Shown here: positions 45,626 to 55,134 of the stretch, piece by piece
How positions within the stretch are numbered: the first letter of the stretch is position 1
Layout of the letters: every line of letters starts with the position of its first letter
NCBI RefSeq assembly: GCF_014202905.1
Contig: NZ_JACHHY010000022.1
Span: 1-64,000 of the forward strand
DNA from: Chitinivorax tropicus
Lineage (GTDB): Bacteria > Pseudomonadota > Gammaproteobacteria > Burkholderiales > SCOH01
Direction of reading: 5' to 3'
Length of the DNA: 64,000 nucleotides
Made by a program: the position numbers and the translations under genes
The notes under the pieces: model-generated
The model's input: the letters and a program-made list of their open reading frames with translations, nothing else
Database searches by the model: none
What the model was told of the DNA's origin: nothing

Positions 45626-45642
45626 ACCGCTAAAATAGCGGT
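45626..45642 (+). promoter_or_regulatory. Dyad over putative -10 box of RDD gene
   Basis: ACCGCTA-AAA-TAGCGGT is a 7-bp perfect dyad that contains a TAAAAT (45631-45636), a possible -10 box. A repressor bound here would block transcription of the RDD gene 31 bases downstream. The regulator is unknown. Confidence 0.4.
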
Positions 45643-45672
45643 CTATATCCTACTCCTGCAAAGGTATCCACC

Positions 45673-46182
45673 ATGCCTGCTCCAGAGCCGTTCAATCCCT
45701 ATGCCGCGCCCACGGCGCAAGTCCAGCACGGTACGCCTGCGGTGGAACAGCAGCTCGCCTCACTCAGCAAACGATTCGCTGGCGCACTGATTGACGGTGT
45801 GATCATGATGATCGTGGTCTGGGGTGCCATATTTGCCATGGTTGGCGTGACACCCGCTGATGCCGAGAGCCTGCCTTTTGCCACCATGCTGATGTTCGGC
45901 GCACTGGGCTTTGTGGTCTACATCGGCATCAACGGTTATTTTTTGCATCGCGACGGGCAAAGCCTAGGTAAAAAATTCGTCGGAACCCGCATCGTGCGCA
46001 CCAATGGCGAGCGGATTCCGTTATCGCGCATCATTCTGCTGCGCATATTGCCGATCCAGTTATTAGGGTTGATCCCGTTTGCGGGTAGCCTGGTCAGCTT
46101 GGTCGATTCGGTATTCATTTTCAGCAAATCACGTCAGACACTGCATGACCGCATTGCCGACACCAAGGTCATCACGATCTGA
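45673..46182 (+). CDS. RDD-family membrane protein
   Basis: A 169-residue inner-membrane protein with three to four hydrophobic segments. It shows the family hallmarks KRFAGALIDGVIMMIVVW (Arg then Asp), GQSLGKKFVGTRIVRTNGERIPLSRIILLRILPIQ, and the C-terminal KSRQTLHDRIADTKVI. RDD proteins are thought to carry small molecules or act as transporter accessories; no substrate is known. It lies 26 bases before the D-amino-acid aminotransferase gene, probably in the same operon as the lipoate genes. Confidence 0.85.
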   Translation: MPAPEPFNPYAAPTAQVQHGTPAVEQQLASLSKRFAGALIDGVIMMIVVWGAIFAMVGVTPADAESLPFATMLMFGALGFVVYIGINGYFLHRDGQSLGKKFVGTRIVRTNGERIPLSRIILLRILPIQLLGLIPFAGSLVSLVDSVFIFSKSRQTLHDRIADTKVITI

Positions 46183-46207
46183 CAACCGCTCACAAGGGCA
46201 ACCCCCT

Positions 46208-47068
46208 ATGATTTATCTCAATGGGCAATGGCAGTCTGTCGAGACTGCACAAATCGCAGTGTTGGATCGCGGTTTTTTGTTTGGGGATGGTATCTACGAG
46301 GTCATTCCAGTCTATTCGCGCCACCCTTTCCGTCTGGATGAGCACCTGGGCCGCCTGGAAGCAAGCTTGGCCTCTGTGAGGCTGACCAACCCGCACCCGC
46401 GTGAGACATGGCGGGAATTGGTGCTGGAGGCCATCTCCCGACATTCGTTCGATGACCAGTCCGTGTATTTACAAGTGACGCGCGGTGCAGGGCCCAATCG
46501 GGACTTCCCATTCCCCACCAGTGCTCAGCCCAGCGTCTTCATCTATCCCATGCCACTGACGACGCCAAGCGCCGAGACCAAGGCAAAAGGCGTCAGCGCC
46601 ATCACCAAAGCAGATATCCGCTGGCTGCGCTGCGATATCAAAGCCATTGCCTTACTGGCCAATGTCTTGTTGCGTAACGAAGCCCTTGCTGCGGGCTGTG
46701 CGGAATCCGTATTGCTGCGGGATGGCATGCTGACTGAGGGCGCTGCCAGCAATATTTTCGTCGTCAAGGATGGCTTGCTTCTGGCACCGCCCAAGTCACA
46801 TCTGATGCTATCTGGCATCACCTATGACCTGGTGTTGGAGCTGGCCAAGCAACATGGCGTACCACATGAGATCCGCCCTGTCAGCGAGGCAGAAATCCGC
46901 ACTGCGGACGAATTATGGATGACCTCATCCACCAAGGAAGTATTGGCCATCACCACATTGGATGGTTTCCCGGTCGGCACTGGTCGGCCAGGGCCGATGA
47001 ATGCGCAAATGGATGCGTATTATCAGACCTACAAAGACTCTGTTTTAAGGCAAGGAGGCGACACATGA
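46208..47068 (+). CDS. dat: D-amino acid aminotransferase
   Basis: A 286-residue class IV PLP aminotransferase. The Schiff-base lysine is K145 in RCDIKAIALLANVLLRNEA, which matches the K145 region of the Bacillus enzyme, and the N-terminus MIYLNGQWQSVETAQIAVLDRGFLFGDGIYEVIPVY-type block is typical. It interconverts D-alanine and D-glutamate and supplies D-amino acids for peptidoglycan. The ATG at 46208 aligns with relatives. The stop overlaps the next gene as ATGA. Genes of this class often sit next to ybeD-lipB-lipA in betaproteobacteria. Confidence 0.92.
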   Translation: MIYLNGQWQSVETAQIAVLDRGFLFGDGIYEVIPVYSRHPFRLDEHLGRLEASLASVRLTNPHPRETWRELVLEAISRHSFDDQSVYLQVTRGAGPNRDFPFPTSAQPSVFIYPMPLTTPSAETKAKGVSAITKADIRWLRCDIKAIALLANVLLRNEALAAGCAESVLLRDGMLTEGAASNIFVVKDGLLLAPPKSHLMLSGITYDLVLELAKQHGVPHEIRPVSEAEIRTADELWMTSSTKEVLAITTLDGFPVGTGRPGPMNAQMDAYYQTYKDSVLRQGGDT

Positions 47069-47334
47069 GTCAGCAACAGGAAACCCTGATTGAGTTTCCC
47101 TGTCGGTTTCCAATCAAGGTCATGGGTGTGCGCACCGAAGATTTTGCTCAGATCATCCACGATATCACTTTGCAGCATGCCCCTGATTTCACCGCATCAG
47201 ATCTTGAGATGAGGGTTAGCAAGAATGGCAACTATCTGTCTGTGACCGTTACCATTAACGCCGTATCAAAACAGCAGCTCGATACCCTTTATCTGGCCTT
47301 TACCGGCCACCCGGCTGTCAAGGTGGTGTTCTGA
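47065..47334 (+). CDS. ybeD: YbeD/DUF493 protein
   Basis: An 89-residue DUF493 protein with the ACT-like pattern IEFPCRFPIKVMGVRTEDFAQIIHDITLQHAPDFTASDLEMRVSKNGNYLSVTVTINA. Its role is uncertain; it is conserved upstream of lipB in proteobacteria and may regulate lipoate or D-amino-acid metabolism. GGAGG is eight bases before the ATG, which overlaps the dat stop as ATGA. The start and length match relatives. Confidence 0.9.
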   Translation: MSQQQETLIEFPCRFPIKVMGVRTEDFAQIIHDITLQHAPDFTASDLEMRVSKNGNYLSVTVTINAVSKQQLDTLYLAFTGHPAVKVVF

Positions 47335-47339
47335 GTACT

Positions 47340-47822
47340 TTGCCGTTCATCAGGCCAGCCACCCCCGCTGACGCAACAACGTTCAGCGAAGTGGCACAGG
47401 CTGCGAAAGCACATTGGGGCTACCCACAGCAATGGCTGCATGTCTGGCGCCCCCAGCTGACCATCAGCGCCGCGCAGATCACGCAAGACTGCTACCACGC
47501 GTTGCAACTGGGTGATCAGGTCATCGGCTTGGTTGGCATCTGTTTTGCCCATGGACAAGCCAACTTGGTCGATTGCTGGATTCTGCCGGCCTATATGGGC
47601 AAAGGTTGGGGACGGTTGCTGATTCGCGCGGCAGCTCAAAGCGTGCAAGCGCGTGGGCTGACGCACGTTCTGATTGAATCAGACCCCTATGCACGTGGCT
47701 TTTATGAGCATCTGGGTGCAACACTGCTGGGTTGGGTGGATCGCCCCGTATTGGGCGTGGATCGTAAATTACCTTTGTTGAGCCTTGATCTCAGCAAATT
47801 TGAAAAAGAGTCGAATCAATGA
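47340..47822 (+). CDS. GNAT-family N-acetyltransferase
   Basis: A 160-residue GNAT fold. The acetyl-CoA loop is YMGKGWGRLLIRAAAQSVQARG (about residues 84-105) and the C-terminal SDPYARGFYEHLGATLLG is typical. The best start is TTG at 47340, five bases after the DUF493 stop, with a weak ribosome-binding site. The acceptor is unknown. It overlaps lipB by four bases (ATGA), so it belongs to the lipoate operon, though no link to lipoate chemistry is evident. Confidence 0.8.
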   Translation: MPFIRPATPADATTFSEVAQAAKAHWGYPQQWLHVWRPQLTISAAQITQDCYHALQLGDQVIGLVGICFAHGQANLVDCWILPAYMGKGWGRLLIRAAAQSVQARGLTHVLIESDPYARGFYEHLGATLLGWVDRPVLGVDRKLPLLSLDLSKFEKESNQ

Positions 47823-48445
47823 CCTGGCTAGTCAAGCACCTGGGGTTGGCTCCATATGAGCCGACAGTGGCCGCCATGGAAACCCTGACCCTGAGCCGTC
47901 AACCCGATACGGAAGACGAGCTATGGCTGTTACAGCATCCGCCAACCTACACACTGGGCTTGGCGGGCAAACCTGAACACTTGCTTCAAACCACAGACAT
48001 TCCCGTGATCCGCACCGAACGAGGCGGGCAAATCACCTATCACGGGCCAGGCCAGCTGGTCGGTTATCTACTGTTGGATGTCCGCAGGCTGGGCTATGGC
48101 GTACGCGAGCTGGTAAGGCGGATGGAGCAATCGATCATCGACCTGCTCGCCGACCAAGGTATCAGCGCCTATGGCCGCGAAGATGCGCCGGGCGTCTATG
48201 TGGCGGGGGCAAAAATTGCCTCTTTGGGATTACGGATCAAAAACGGTTGTTGCTACCACGGCCTGGCGCTGAATGTAGACATGGATCTGACTCCCTTCAA
48301 CTGGATTAATCCATGCGGCTATGCCAACATGCCGATCTCCCAATTGAAAGACTTGGGGATTTCACTCCCCATTGATGAGGTGGCCCAACAGTTGGCGCGC
48401 CATCTCGAACGTAATATCGTGCTGAACGCACAGGAACCGCGATGA
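47819..48445 (+). CDS. lipB: Octanoyl-[acyl-carrier-protein]-protein N-octanoyltransferase
   Basis: A 208-residue LipB. It moves octanoate from ACP to lipoyl domains of 2-oxoacid dehydrogenases and the glycine cleavage system. Key features are [16 protein letters not shown] (68-83), the catalytic lysine K132 in [11 protein letters not shown], and the acyl-thioester cysteine C166 in INPCGYANM. It is coupled by ATGA overlaps to the GNAT gene upstream and lipA downstream. Confidence 0.96.
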   Translation: MTWLVKHLGLAPYEPTVAAMETLTLSRQPDTEDELWLLQHPPTYTLGLAGKPEHLLQTTDIPVIRTERGGQITYHGPGQLVGYLLLDVRRLGYGVRELVRRMEQSIIDLLADQGISAYGREDAPGVYVAGAKIASLGLRIKNGCCYHGLALNVDMDLTPFNWINPCGYANMPISQLKDLGISLPIDEVAQQLARHLERNIVLNAQEPR

Positions 48446-49413
48446 CCGACCAGACTGAAAAAGTAAAACTGAAGGGCGCCGACAAAACAGCGCGCATCCC
48501 CATCAAAATCGTCCCACTTGAGCAGCGACTGCCCAAGCCGGACTGGATTCGCGTCCGGTCACCATCCAGCACGCGCTTTCATGAAATCAAACAGATCCTG
48601 CGTGATCAAAAACTCCACACGGTGTGTGAAGAGGCCAGCTGCCCGAACATCGGTGAATGCTTCGGCAAGGGCACCGCAACATTCATGATCATGGGCGACA
48701 TCTGTACCCGGCGTTGCCCATTCTGTGACGTGGGCCACGGTCGCCCACAGCCATTGGACCAAGACGAACCGCTGCACTTGGCCCAGACCATTGCCGCGCT
48801 GAAGCTCAATTACGTCGTGATCACCTCAGTTGATCGTGACGACCTACGTGATGGTGGCGCACAACACTTTGTCGATTGCATCAGCAAAACACGAGAACTC
48901 AGCCCGAAGACAACCATCGAAGTGCTTGTGCCCGACTTCCGTGGGCGTCTTGACACTGCCCTCGACATTTTCGGCAACGGCCTGCCAGACGTCATGAACC
49001 ACAACCTGGAAACCGTGCCGCGCCTATATAAAGCAGCCCGCCCCGGCTCAGACTACGCGCACTCGCTGAAACTGTTGCAGGAATTCAAGGCCCGCTACCC
49101 TGGTATCCCAACCAAATCCGGCATCATGGTTGGTTTAGGAGAAGAGGACGACGAAATTCTGCAGGTGATGCGGGACATGCGTGCGCACGACATCGATATG
49201 CTCACCTTGGGACAGTATCTGCAACCATCAAACGGTCACCTGCCGGTTTTACGGTATATGCACCCTGATCGGTTCAAATGGTTCGAAGAGCAAGCCTATG
49301 CCATGGGCTTCAAACATGCGGCAGTCGGTGCGATGGTCCGCAGTAGCTACCATGCTGACCAGCAGGCACATCAAGCTGGCGTGGGTGACACTTCCAACGC
49401 TAAAGGCGACTGA
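48442..49413 (+). CDS. lipA: Lipoyl synthase
   Basis: A 323-residue radical SAM enzyme that inserts two sulfurs into the octanoyl group. The auxiliary cluster cysteines are C62, C67 and C73 in [12 protein letters not shown], and the radical SAM cysteines are C88, C92 and C95 in CTRRCPFC. The C-terminal RSSYHADQQ carries the conserved serine of the RSSY motif. The ATGA overlap with lipB makes it the operon's last gene. Confidence 0.97.
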   Translation: MTDQTEKVKLKGADKTARIPIKIVPLEQRLPKPDWIRVRSPSSTRFHEIKQILRDQKLHTVCEEASCPNIGECFGKGTATFMIMGDICTRRCPFCDVGHGRPQPLDQDEPLHLAQTIAALKLNYVVITSVDRDDLRDGGAQHFVDCISKTRELSPKTTIEVLVPDFRGRLDTALDIFGNGLPDVMNHNLETVPRLYKAARPGSDYAHSLKLLQEFKARYPGIPTKSGIMVGLGEEDDEILQVMRDMRAHDIDMLTLGQYLQPSNGHLPVLRYMHPDRFKWFEEQAYAMGFKHAAVGAMVRSSYHADQQAHQAGVGDTSNAKGD

Positions 49414-49754
49414 ACAACGTCAATTTGTACACCCTACACCGCCAAACGGGGTGGAGCGGTGAATGCAAAGGGCAATTCCAGGATCAAGGAATTGCCCGGC
49501 GATGGTCGCACTTGAAGAGCAGGCAAATCTGACGGCAAAGCCTGCAATCCTTTGATATATATGGATTTTTTCCATTCAGGCGTTTGCCGCGAAATGTATG
49601 CCTGCTGACCGACAAACAGGTCGTTCGGCACGCCATCATGCCCTGATTGGGTGATTTGTCAGCCTGTGCAGATGCTGGAAATGATGGATTGTGCGCCCTA
49701 CCCTCTGGGGCGACCTGCTTACGCAGGCCGCCAGCTTGGGTCTGAGGCCATCCA
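49414..49754. other. Gene-free stretch with a hairpin
   Basis: No gene is visible between convergent lipA and rapA. GGGCAATTCC and GGAATTGCCC (49470-49497) form a 10-bp stem with an eight-base loop and a short T-run (TTT) on the minus side. It may end both transcripts weakly. Confidence 0.45.
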
Positions 49755-52610
49755 TCAGGCTGCGATGATGACGCGGATGGCTTCCAGCCGCAATTGTGCG
49801 TTATCAATGGCGGTCTGTAGCTGTTGCTTCTCTTGTTGTAGATAATCGATTTCGATCTGAGGTACGCTTGGGTTGACTGCTCTGAGCGCTTTCATCCGGG
49901 CGATTTCACCCTCCTGGGCATGATTCAGCAAGGCTGTGGCCTGCTTGATCAGCTTTGGCAGCTCTGCTTCTGCTTTGCGTTCGCCCATTTCCAGAATCTG
50001 ACGGATCTGTGCTTGTTGCAGGCGCAGGATTTCGTTGATCACCTTACGTTCAACGCCAACACGTTCGCAGCCACGCAGTCGGATATCCAGCTCCATCTCA
50101 CGCCCTGTCGAGTCGGTGACATGGCGCAGCAGCATTGGCGGCAGGAAACGGCCTGCCCGCAGGTGCTTGGGTGCGGCACATTGCACGGTATGCAGGGTTT
50201 CGACCAAGACCGTACCGGCTTTGATCTTGGGCGACTGGATCACGCTGACGACGGCATTGCCGTGCTGGCTCTCCCGCATCCAATCCAGTGCGGCCCTGAC
50301 CATGGGGTGTTCCCAGGTCAAGAATTGGACATCTTCGCGTGACAACGCGGTGTCCCGATCAAAGGTCACCAGTGTGCCTTCGTCTTCCAGTGTCGGCAGG
50401 TGGGGGATCAACATGTTTTCGCCGGGTTCCAGCTTCAATACATGTCGTGAGTGTTCTTCCACATCCACCCCGATCGCGCCGAAGAAGGTCTCCATGAACG
50501 CATCGAGATGGCTCATGTCTTCCTCTTCCTGAATCCGCTCACACAGTTGATCGGCATCGGGCTGGCGGCAGGAATTCAGCTCCAGCAGGCGATCACGCCC
50601 TTGTTCCAGCTCTGAGGTTAGGTGCTGATTCAGCTTCTGGCTTTGCTCGATCAATTTGTCGATGGCATCCGTGCGAGTAGGTTCGAACAGAGCTGCCAGC
50701 AGCTTCTCCTCTACCACTTCGTATAGGGTATGGCCAGCCGGGCAGGTGGTGCGCAGCGCGTCGATCCCTTCGTGCATCCACCGTAGCAGTGCGTGCTGTG
50801 CTGTGTGCTCAAAATAGGGGACGTGCAGATTGATGGTTTCGGTCTGACCGATCCGATCCAGACGGCCAATCCGTTGCTCCAACAGATCGGGCGATAGGGG
50901 GATGTCGAACAGCACCAGATGATGTGCGAATTGGAAATTACGGCCCTCAGAGCCGATTTCCGAGCAGATCAAGGCCTGTGCACCCTCAACCGGGTCGGCA
51001 AAATAGGCCGACGCACGGTCACGATTGGTCAGGCTCATGCCTTCATGGAAGACCGAGGTACGCAAGCCTTCCAGTCGCAGCTTTTCTTCCAGGTCAATTG
51101 CCGTCAGTGCGCGATGACAGATGATCAACACCTTCTGCCCACGTAATGTGTCCTTGAGTAGCTTGACCAGCCAATTCACTCGGGGGTCGAATTTCAGCCA
51201 ATCCTCATCAGCCAGCATTTCCGGGTAGAGCAACGGGTTGATTTCTTCCAGCTCGACAAAACCCAGCTCGTATTTGATCGGCAGCGTCATCGGGTAGGTA
51301 TGCACTGCACGGCCCGGAAAGCCAGTCACGGTGGCACGGGTGTTGCGGAACAGCAACCGACCCGTACCATGACGGTCGATGAGGTTGCGCAATACGGTGT
51401 CCCGGGCCTGGGCGCGCTCTTCATCAGGCAACATCGGGTCAGCCAATTTATCGATCAGCGGCAGCTGGTCTTCATCGACAAAGTCAGCCAACTGACTGTG
51501 CCACTCTGCGGGCAACAGCTCATGATCGAGGATGGCTTGAGCGGCCTCGGCCAGTGGTACAAAATTGGCTTCTTCCTCCAGAAAGGCGGAGAAGTCATAA
51601 AAACGGTCTGGGTCCAGCAGCCGCAAACGGGCAAAGTGGCTGGCTTGCCCCAGCTGCTCCGGCGTGGCGGTCAGCAACAATACCGATGGTGTTTCATGGG
51701 CCAGTTTCTCGATGGCTGCATATTCTTTGCTGACATGATGCTCTTCCCATATCAGGTGATGCGCCTCATCGACGATCAACATATCCCAGCCCGCTGCCAA
51801 GGCTTGCTCCAGACGCTTGGGCTTTTTCGCCAGCAGGTTGATGGAAACCAGCACCAGGTTTTCCGCCGCAAAGGGGTTGTCATCGGTTTCGTCGAACTCG
51901 ATGCAACGCTCTTCATCAAACAACGATACATGCAGGTTGAAACGGCGTAGCATTTCCACCAGCCATTGGTGCTGCAGGGCTTCTGGCACGGCAATCAGCA
52001 CGCGGCTTACCCGCTCGGTCAGCAATTGTTGCGAGAGGATCAGCCCTGCTTCAATGGTCTTGCCCAGGCCGACTTCGTCCGCCAGCAGCACACGCGGCGC
52101 GGCACGATTGGCCACTTCACGGGCGATATACAGTTGGTGAGGGATCAGGCTGGTGCGTGGGCCACGCAGCCCCGTCAACGGTGATTGCTCCAGCTCGTGC
52201 AGGTGCTTCAGTGTTTCATAGCGTAGGTGAAACCACTTCTCGCGATCCAGCTGTCCGTTGAACAATCGCTGCTGCGGCTGGCTGAATTGCAGATAATGAT
52301 CCAGATCACCTTCGGGCAGCTCCACTGGCTTACCGGCCCGGGTGCCGACATAGGTCAGCAACCCCGCCACCTCAGAGACATCCTGGATGCTGATCTTCCA
52401 GCCAAAGCGGGTGCTGACGGTGTCGCCCGCATTGAAACGGACGCGGGTCAGCGGGGCATTGTTACGGGCATAGACGCGCGTTTCGTCTGAGGCAGGAAAG
52501 CCGATTCTGACCAGACGGAAATCACATTCAATGACAACACCGAGACCCAGCTCGGTTTCGGTGTCGCTGATCCAGCGTTGACCGGGGACGAAGGTTTGCA
52601 TGTTGGGCAT
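49755..52610 (-). CDS. rapA: RNA polymerase-associated ATPase RapA (HepA)
   Basis: A 951-residue SNF2/SWI2-family ATPase that recycles RNA polymerase after termination. The N-terminal Tudor-like domains run to about residue 110, followed by motif I LLADEVGLGKTIEAGLI, motif II LIVDEAHHL, motif III LLLTATPEQLGQASHFARL, and the second RecA lobe with SEIGSEGRNFQFAHHLVLFDIPLSPDLLEQRIGRLDRIGQTETINLHVPY. The C-terminal coiled-coil region is about 850-950. It is slightly shorter than the 968 residues of E. coli. The first ATG is at 52610; an ATG at 52601 is an alternative. It is monocistronic. Confidence 0.95.
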   Translation of the reverse strand: MPNMQTFVPGQRWISDTETELGLGVVIECDFRLVRIGFPASDETRVYARNNAPLTRVRFNAGDTVSTRFGWKISIQDVSEVAGLLTYVGTRAGKPVELPEGDLDHYLQFSQPQQRLFNGQLDREKWFHLRYETLKHLHELEQSPLTGLRGPRTSLIPHQLYIAREVANRAAPRVLLADEVGLGKTIEAGLILSQQLLTERVSRVLIAVPEALQHQWLVEMLRRFNLHVSLFDEERCIEFDETDDNPFAAENLVLVSINLLAKKPKRLEQALAAGWDMLIVDEAHHLIWEEHHVSKEYAAIEKLAHETPSVLLLTATPEQLGQASHFARLRLLDPDRFYDFSAFLEEEANFVPLAEAAQAILDHELLPAEWHSQLADFVDEDQLPLIDKLADPMLPDEERAQARDTVLRNLIDRHGTGRLLFRNTRATVTGFPGRAVHTYPMTLPIKYELGFVELEEINPLLYPEMLADEDWLKFDPRVNWLVKLLKDTLRGQKVLIICHRALTAIDLEEKLRLEGLRTSVFHEGMSLTNRDRASAYFADPVEGAQALICSEIGSEGRNFQFAHHLVLFDIPLSPDLLEQRIGRLDRIGQTETINLHVPYFEHTAQHALLRWMHEGIDALRTTCPAGHTLYEVVEEKLLAALFEPTRTDAIDKLIEQSQKLNQHLTSELEQGRDRLLELNSCRQPDADQLCERIQEEEDMSHLDAFMETFFGAIGVDVEEHSRHVLKLEPGENMLIPHLPTLEDEGTLVTFDRDTALSREDVQFLTWEHPMVRAALDWMRESQHGNAVVSVIQSPKIKAGTVLVETLHTVQCAAPKHLRAGRFLPPMLLRHVTDSTGREMELDIRLRGCERVGVERKVINEILRLQQAQIRQILEMGERKAEAELPKLIKQATALLNHAQEGEIARMKALRAVNPSVPQIEIDYLQQEKQQLQTAIDNAQLRLEAIRVIIAA

Positions 52611-52897
52611 GAGGAAAAGAATCTTGCGATGGTACTCAATCTGAGCGCTCTATTCATCAAAATGGGCCCACATGGCCAAAAATCAAGTCTGTTCAGCTGC
52701 TTGCATGATCAGACGATACCAAGTGGAAAGCCAGATTGATGACTGGAACACGATGGGAAAAATAGTGGCGTATTTTACACGGCATTGTTTGGGCAGGGTA
52801 ACAATACATTGTGCAGGAGGACGTTAGTCGATAGCCACTTGCCAATCAGCGCCGGTACGATGTGCCAGGTGTCGGACCAGCCACCAAGGGGAAATGA

Positions 52898-53497
52898 GTG
52901 GAGAATCATCAAACACAGGAAAACAATCATCCATTGAATGATCCATGGCTGAGTCAGGCACGCCCGGATGCGCAGGGGCGGGTATTGTGGCTGACGGGGC
53001 TGTCCGGCGCGGGTAAAACATCGGTGGCAAATGCGTTGACACGCACCCTGGCGGAACGACGGATTTCCTCCACCGTGCTGGATGGGGACCTGATCCGCGC
53101 CCGGCTGAATCGTGACCTGGGGTTTTCTGCGGCAGATCGCACGGAAAACATCCGGCGGATTGCCGAGGTGGCGCGCTTGATGGCGAACGCCGGATTGGTG
53201 GTGGTGGTTGCGACGATCTCACCCTTCGCACGCGATCGGCAGTTGGCCAAAGCATTGATCCATCCCTGCCGATTTCACGAGATCTACATCAATACGCCGC
53301 TCAGCGTCTGCGAGCAACGCGATGTCAAAGGCCTCTATGCCCGGGCACGTGGGGGAGAGATTGCACATTTCACCGGTATTGACAGCCCTTATGAACCGCC
53401 AGCGGCACCTGATCTCACAGTGGATTGTGGTGATTTACCAATCATGCAAGCCGTGCAGGTACTCATCGACTTCCTGCTGCTTCCTGATGTGGGCTGA
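52898..53497 (+). CDS. cysC: Adenylylsulfate (APS) kinase
   Basis: A 199-residue APS kinase that makes PAPS from APS and ATP. The P-loop is GLSGAGKTS (34-42), the lid and substrate-binding part GDLIRARLNRDLGFSAADRTENIRRIAEVARLM, and the ISPF serine S108. The start is GTG at 52898 preceded by AAGGGGAAAT. No cysD, cysN or cysH is adjacent; the sulfate importer lies 1.6 kb downstream, separated by two unrelated genes. PAPS may serve sulfation or assimilation. Confidence 0.9.
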   Translation: MENHQTQENNHPLNDPWLSQARPDAQGRVLWLTGLSGAGKTSVANALTRTLAERRISSTVLDGDLIRARLNRDLGFSAADRTENIRRIAEVARLMANAGLVVVVATISPFARDRQLAKALIHPCRFHEIYINTPLSVCEQRDVKGLYARARGGEIAHFTGIDSPYEPPAAPDLTVDCGDLPIMQAVQVLIDFLLLPDVG

Positions 53498-53643
53498 TCA
53501 AGTCAGTGACTGGTGGGCAGGCTGCATATTAATTTTTGGAATATAAAAATCATTATAAATAATTTTTAGTTATTTTCAGTGACTGGTAATGTATTTCCTC
53601 CCATATCATGATGATGCTTGGCCGCATCTGCTGAGGTAAATAC

Positions 53644-54417
53644 ATGCCCCCTGAACAGATCATCCGCCACCTCGAACAGCTCTATACCCAGCACTTCCTG
53701 CAATTCCCACCCTTCCGGTTGGAAGAAGGGCGAGTGGTAGGACGGTTTTTCAAATACCGGCTGACGAGTGTGTTTTATCCTGTGGTGTCCTTGATTGACC
53801 ATGAAATTGTTGGCTGGCGGGCCATATTGCAATCCACACTGCCAGATGGGCAATGGGTCGATCCATCCAGACTGTTTGCACTGGCATTTGATAACAGCGG
53901 CTTGGTCAATCTGGATCGACTGGTGCGAACCCTGCATGTGGCCAATGCCTTACTACAACGCCTGGACGGCGCATTGTTTCTGGATGTACATCCTCGCTTG
54001 CTGGGCATTGTCAAAGATGATCATGGGCGTTTTTTTGAGCAGGTGTTGCAACAATTCGAAGTATCTGCCTCCCATATCGTGATCCATCTACCAAGCGGCA
54101 CACAAAGCGATGCCACCTTGCTCGCCAAGTCCATTGCAAATTATCGGCAGCGGGGCTATCAGGTTGCGGCCAGTTCAGATCTACCGGCCTTGAGCAGGCT
54201 GGCATATTTTGCACCAGCCAACCGCCCCGAGCTGGTAACACTGACATTTGCGGGCACGGTTCCCCATGAGCTGGGTGCTTGGCGCAAGCAGGCCTCTTTA
54301 TCAGGCATGGCCACTTTGGTGTGGCATGTGGACAGCCACCAGCAATTGGCCGCCGCTCATGAAGCCCGGGTGGATTTCGCAACCGGACAAGCCGTGAAGG
54401 CGGTTGCAACATATTGA
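53644..54417 (+). CDS. Degenerate EAL-domain protein
   Basis: A 257-residue EAL-like fold (KYRLTSVFYPVVSLIDHEIVGWRAILQ, then LDRLVRTLHVANALLQRL, then ALFLDVHPRLLGIVKDDHGRFF). The catalytic EAL motif is replaced by EIVGWRA, and the metal-binding NVHP-type segment is DVHP, so diguanylate hydrolysis is unlikely. Such inactive EAL proteins bind c-di-GMP or other partners as regulators. No signal or membrane segment is visible. It lies between cysC and an RBBP9-like hydrolase, probably by chance. Confidence 0.72.
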   Translation: MPPEQIIRHLEQLYTQHFLQFPPFRLEEGRVVGRFFKYRLTSVFYPVVSLIDHEIVGWRAILQSTLPDGQWVDPSRLFALAFDNSGLVNLDRLVRTLHVANALLQRLDGALFLDVHPRLLGIVKDDHGRFFEQVLQQFEVSASHIVIHLPSGTQSDATLLAKSIANYRQRGYQVAASSDLPALSRLAYFAPANRPELVTLTFAGTVPHELGAWRKQASLSGMATLVWHVDSHQQLAAAHEARVDFATGQAVKAVATY

Positions 54418-54454
54418 TACTTCAAGCATGTAATTCAGCGAAAGAGGATGGAAG

Positions 54455-55018
54455 ATGGTAGCGGCAACCATTTTGATCGTACCGGGGCTATATGATTCAG
54501 GGCCGTTGCACTGGCAAACCCGCTGGGAGCAACGCCTGCCGCAGGTTGCAAGAGTGCGGCAACAGAGCTGGTCTGTACCGATCCAGGCGGATTGGGTTGC
54601 CACGCTGGCGGCCCAGCTGGCTGCCATTGATGGGCCGGTTGTGTTGGCGGCACATAGCCTGGGCTGTATCACTGCGGTGCATCTGGCCGCCGCACAGGGT
54701 GCAGGCCAAATCGTGGGTGCGCTGCTGGTCGCGCCAGCCGATGTCGAGCGTGACAATGCACCGCCGGTGATCCGGAATTTTGCGCCCATTCCCCGGGTGC
54801 CCCTGCCATTCACATCACTTGTGGTGGCGAGTGATGATGACCCATATTGCACCTTATCTCGCAGCCAAGCCTTTGCAAGTGACTGGGGGGCAAAGCTGAT
54901 CACTTTACCGGGGGCGGGTCACATCAATGGCGACTCAGGCCTGGGGGAATGGGAAGATGGCTTGGTGCTATTGAATGAGCTGGTGCATGAGGCACAGGCA
55001 AGGATAGCAGCAGGATGA
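54455..55018 (+). CDS. RBBP9/YdeN-family alpha/beta hydrolase
   Basis: A 187-residue serine hydrolase of the RBBP9/YdeN type. The nucleophile is in VLAAHSLGCITAVHLAAA (S68). The acidic residue lies in VASDDDPYC (about 125-127) and the histidine in GAGHING (about 153). The short lid region (DVERDNAPPVIRNFAPIPRVPLP) is typical. The substrate is unknown. It is 37 bases after the EAL gene, likely in the same operon. Confidence 0.83.
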   Translation: MVAATILIVPGLYDSGPLHWQTRWEQRLPQVARVRQQSWSVPIQADWVATLAAQLAAIDGPVVLAAHSLGCITAVHLAAAQGAGQIVGALLVAPADVERDNAPPVIRNFAPIPRVPLPFTSLVVASDDDPYCTLSRSQAFASDWGAKLITLPGAGHINGDSGLGEWEDGLVLLNELVHEAQARIAAG

Positions 55019-55134
55019 GCGGCCCACTTTCATATTCATATTTGATATAAACAATGCGTAAACCATTATTTATTGAATATAAGGCGCTTTGTTAGACTCT
55101 GCCTTCATTGATGAAACAGACTGGGAGATTGAAG

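Noticed and set aside
55019-55134. Sigma-70/CysB promoter upstream of sbp
   Set aside because: TTGATA and an AT-rich stretch are present, but no -10 with correct spacing is convincing, so no site was annotated.
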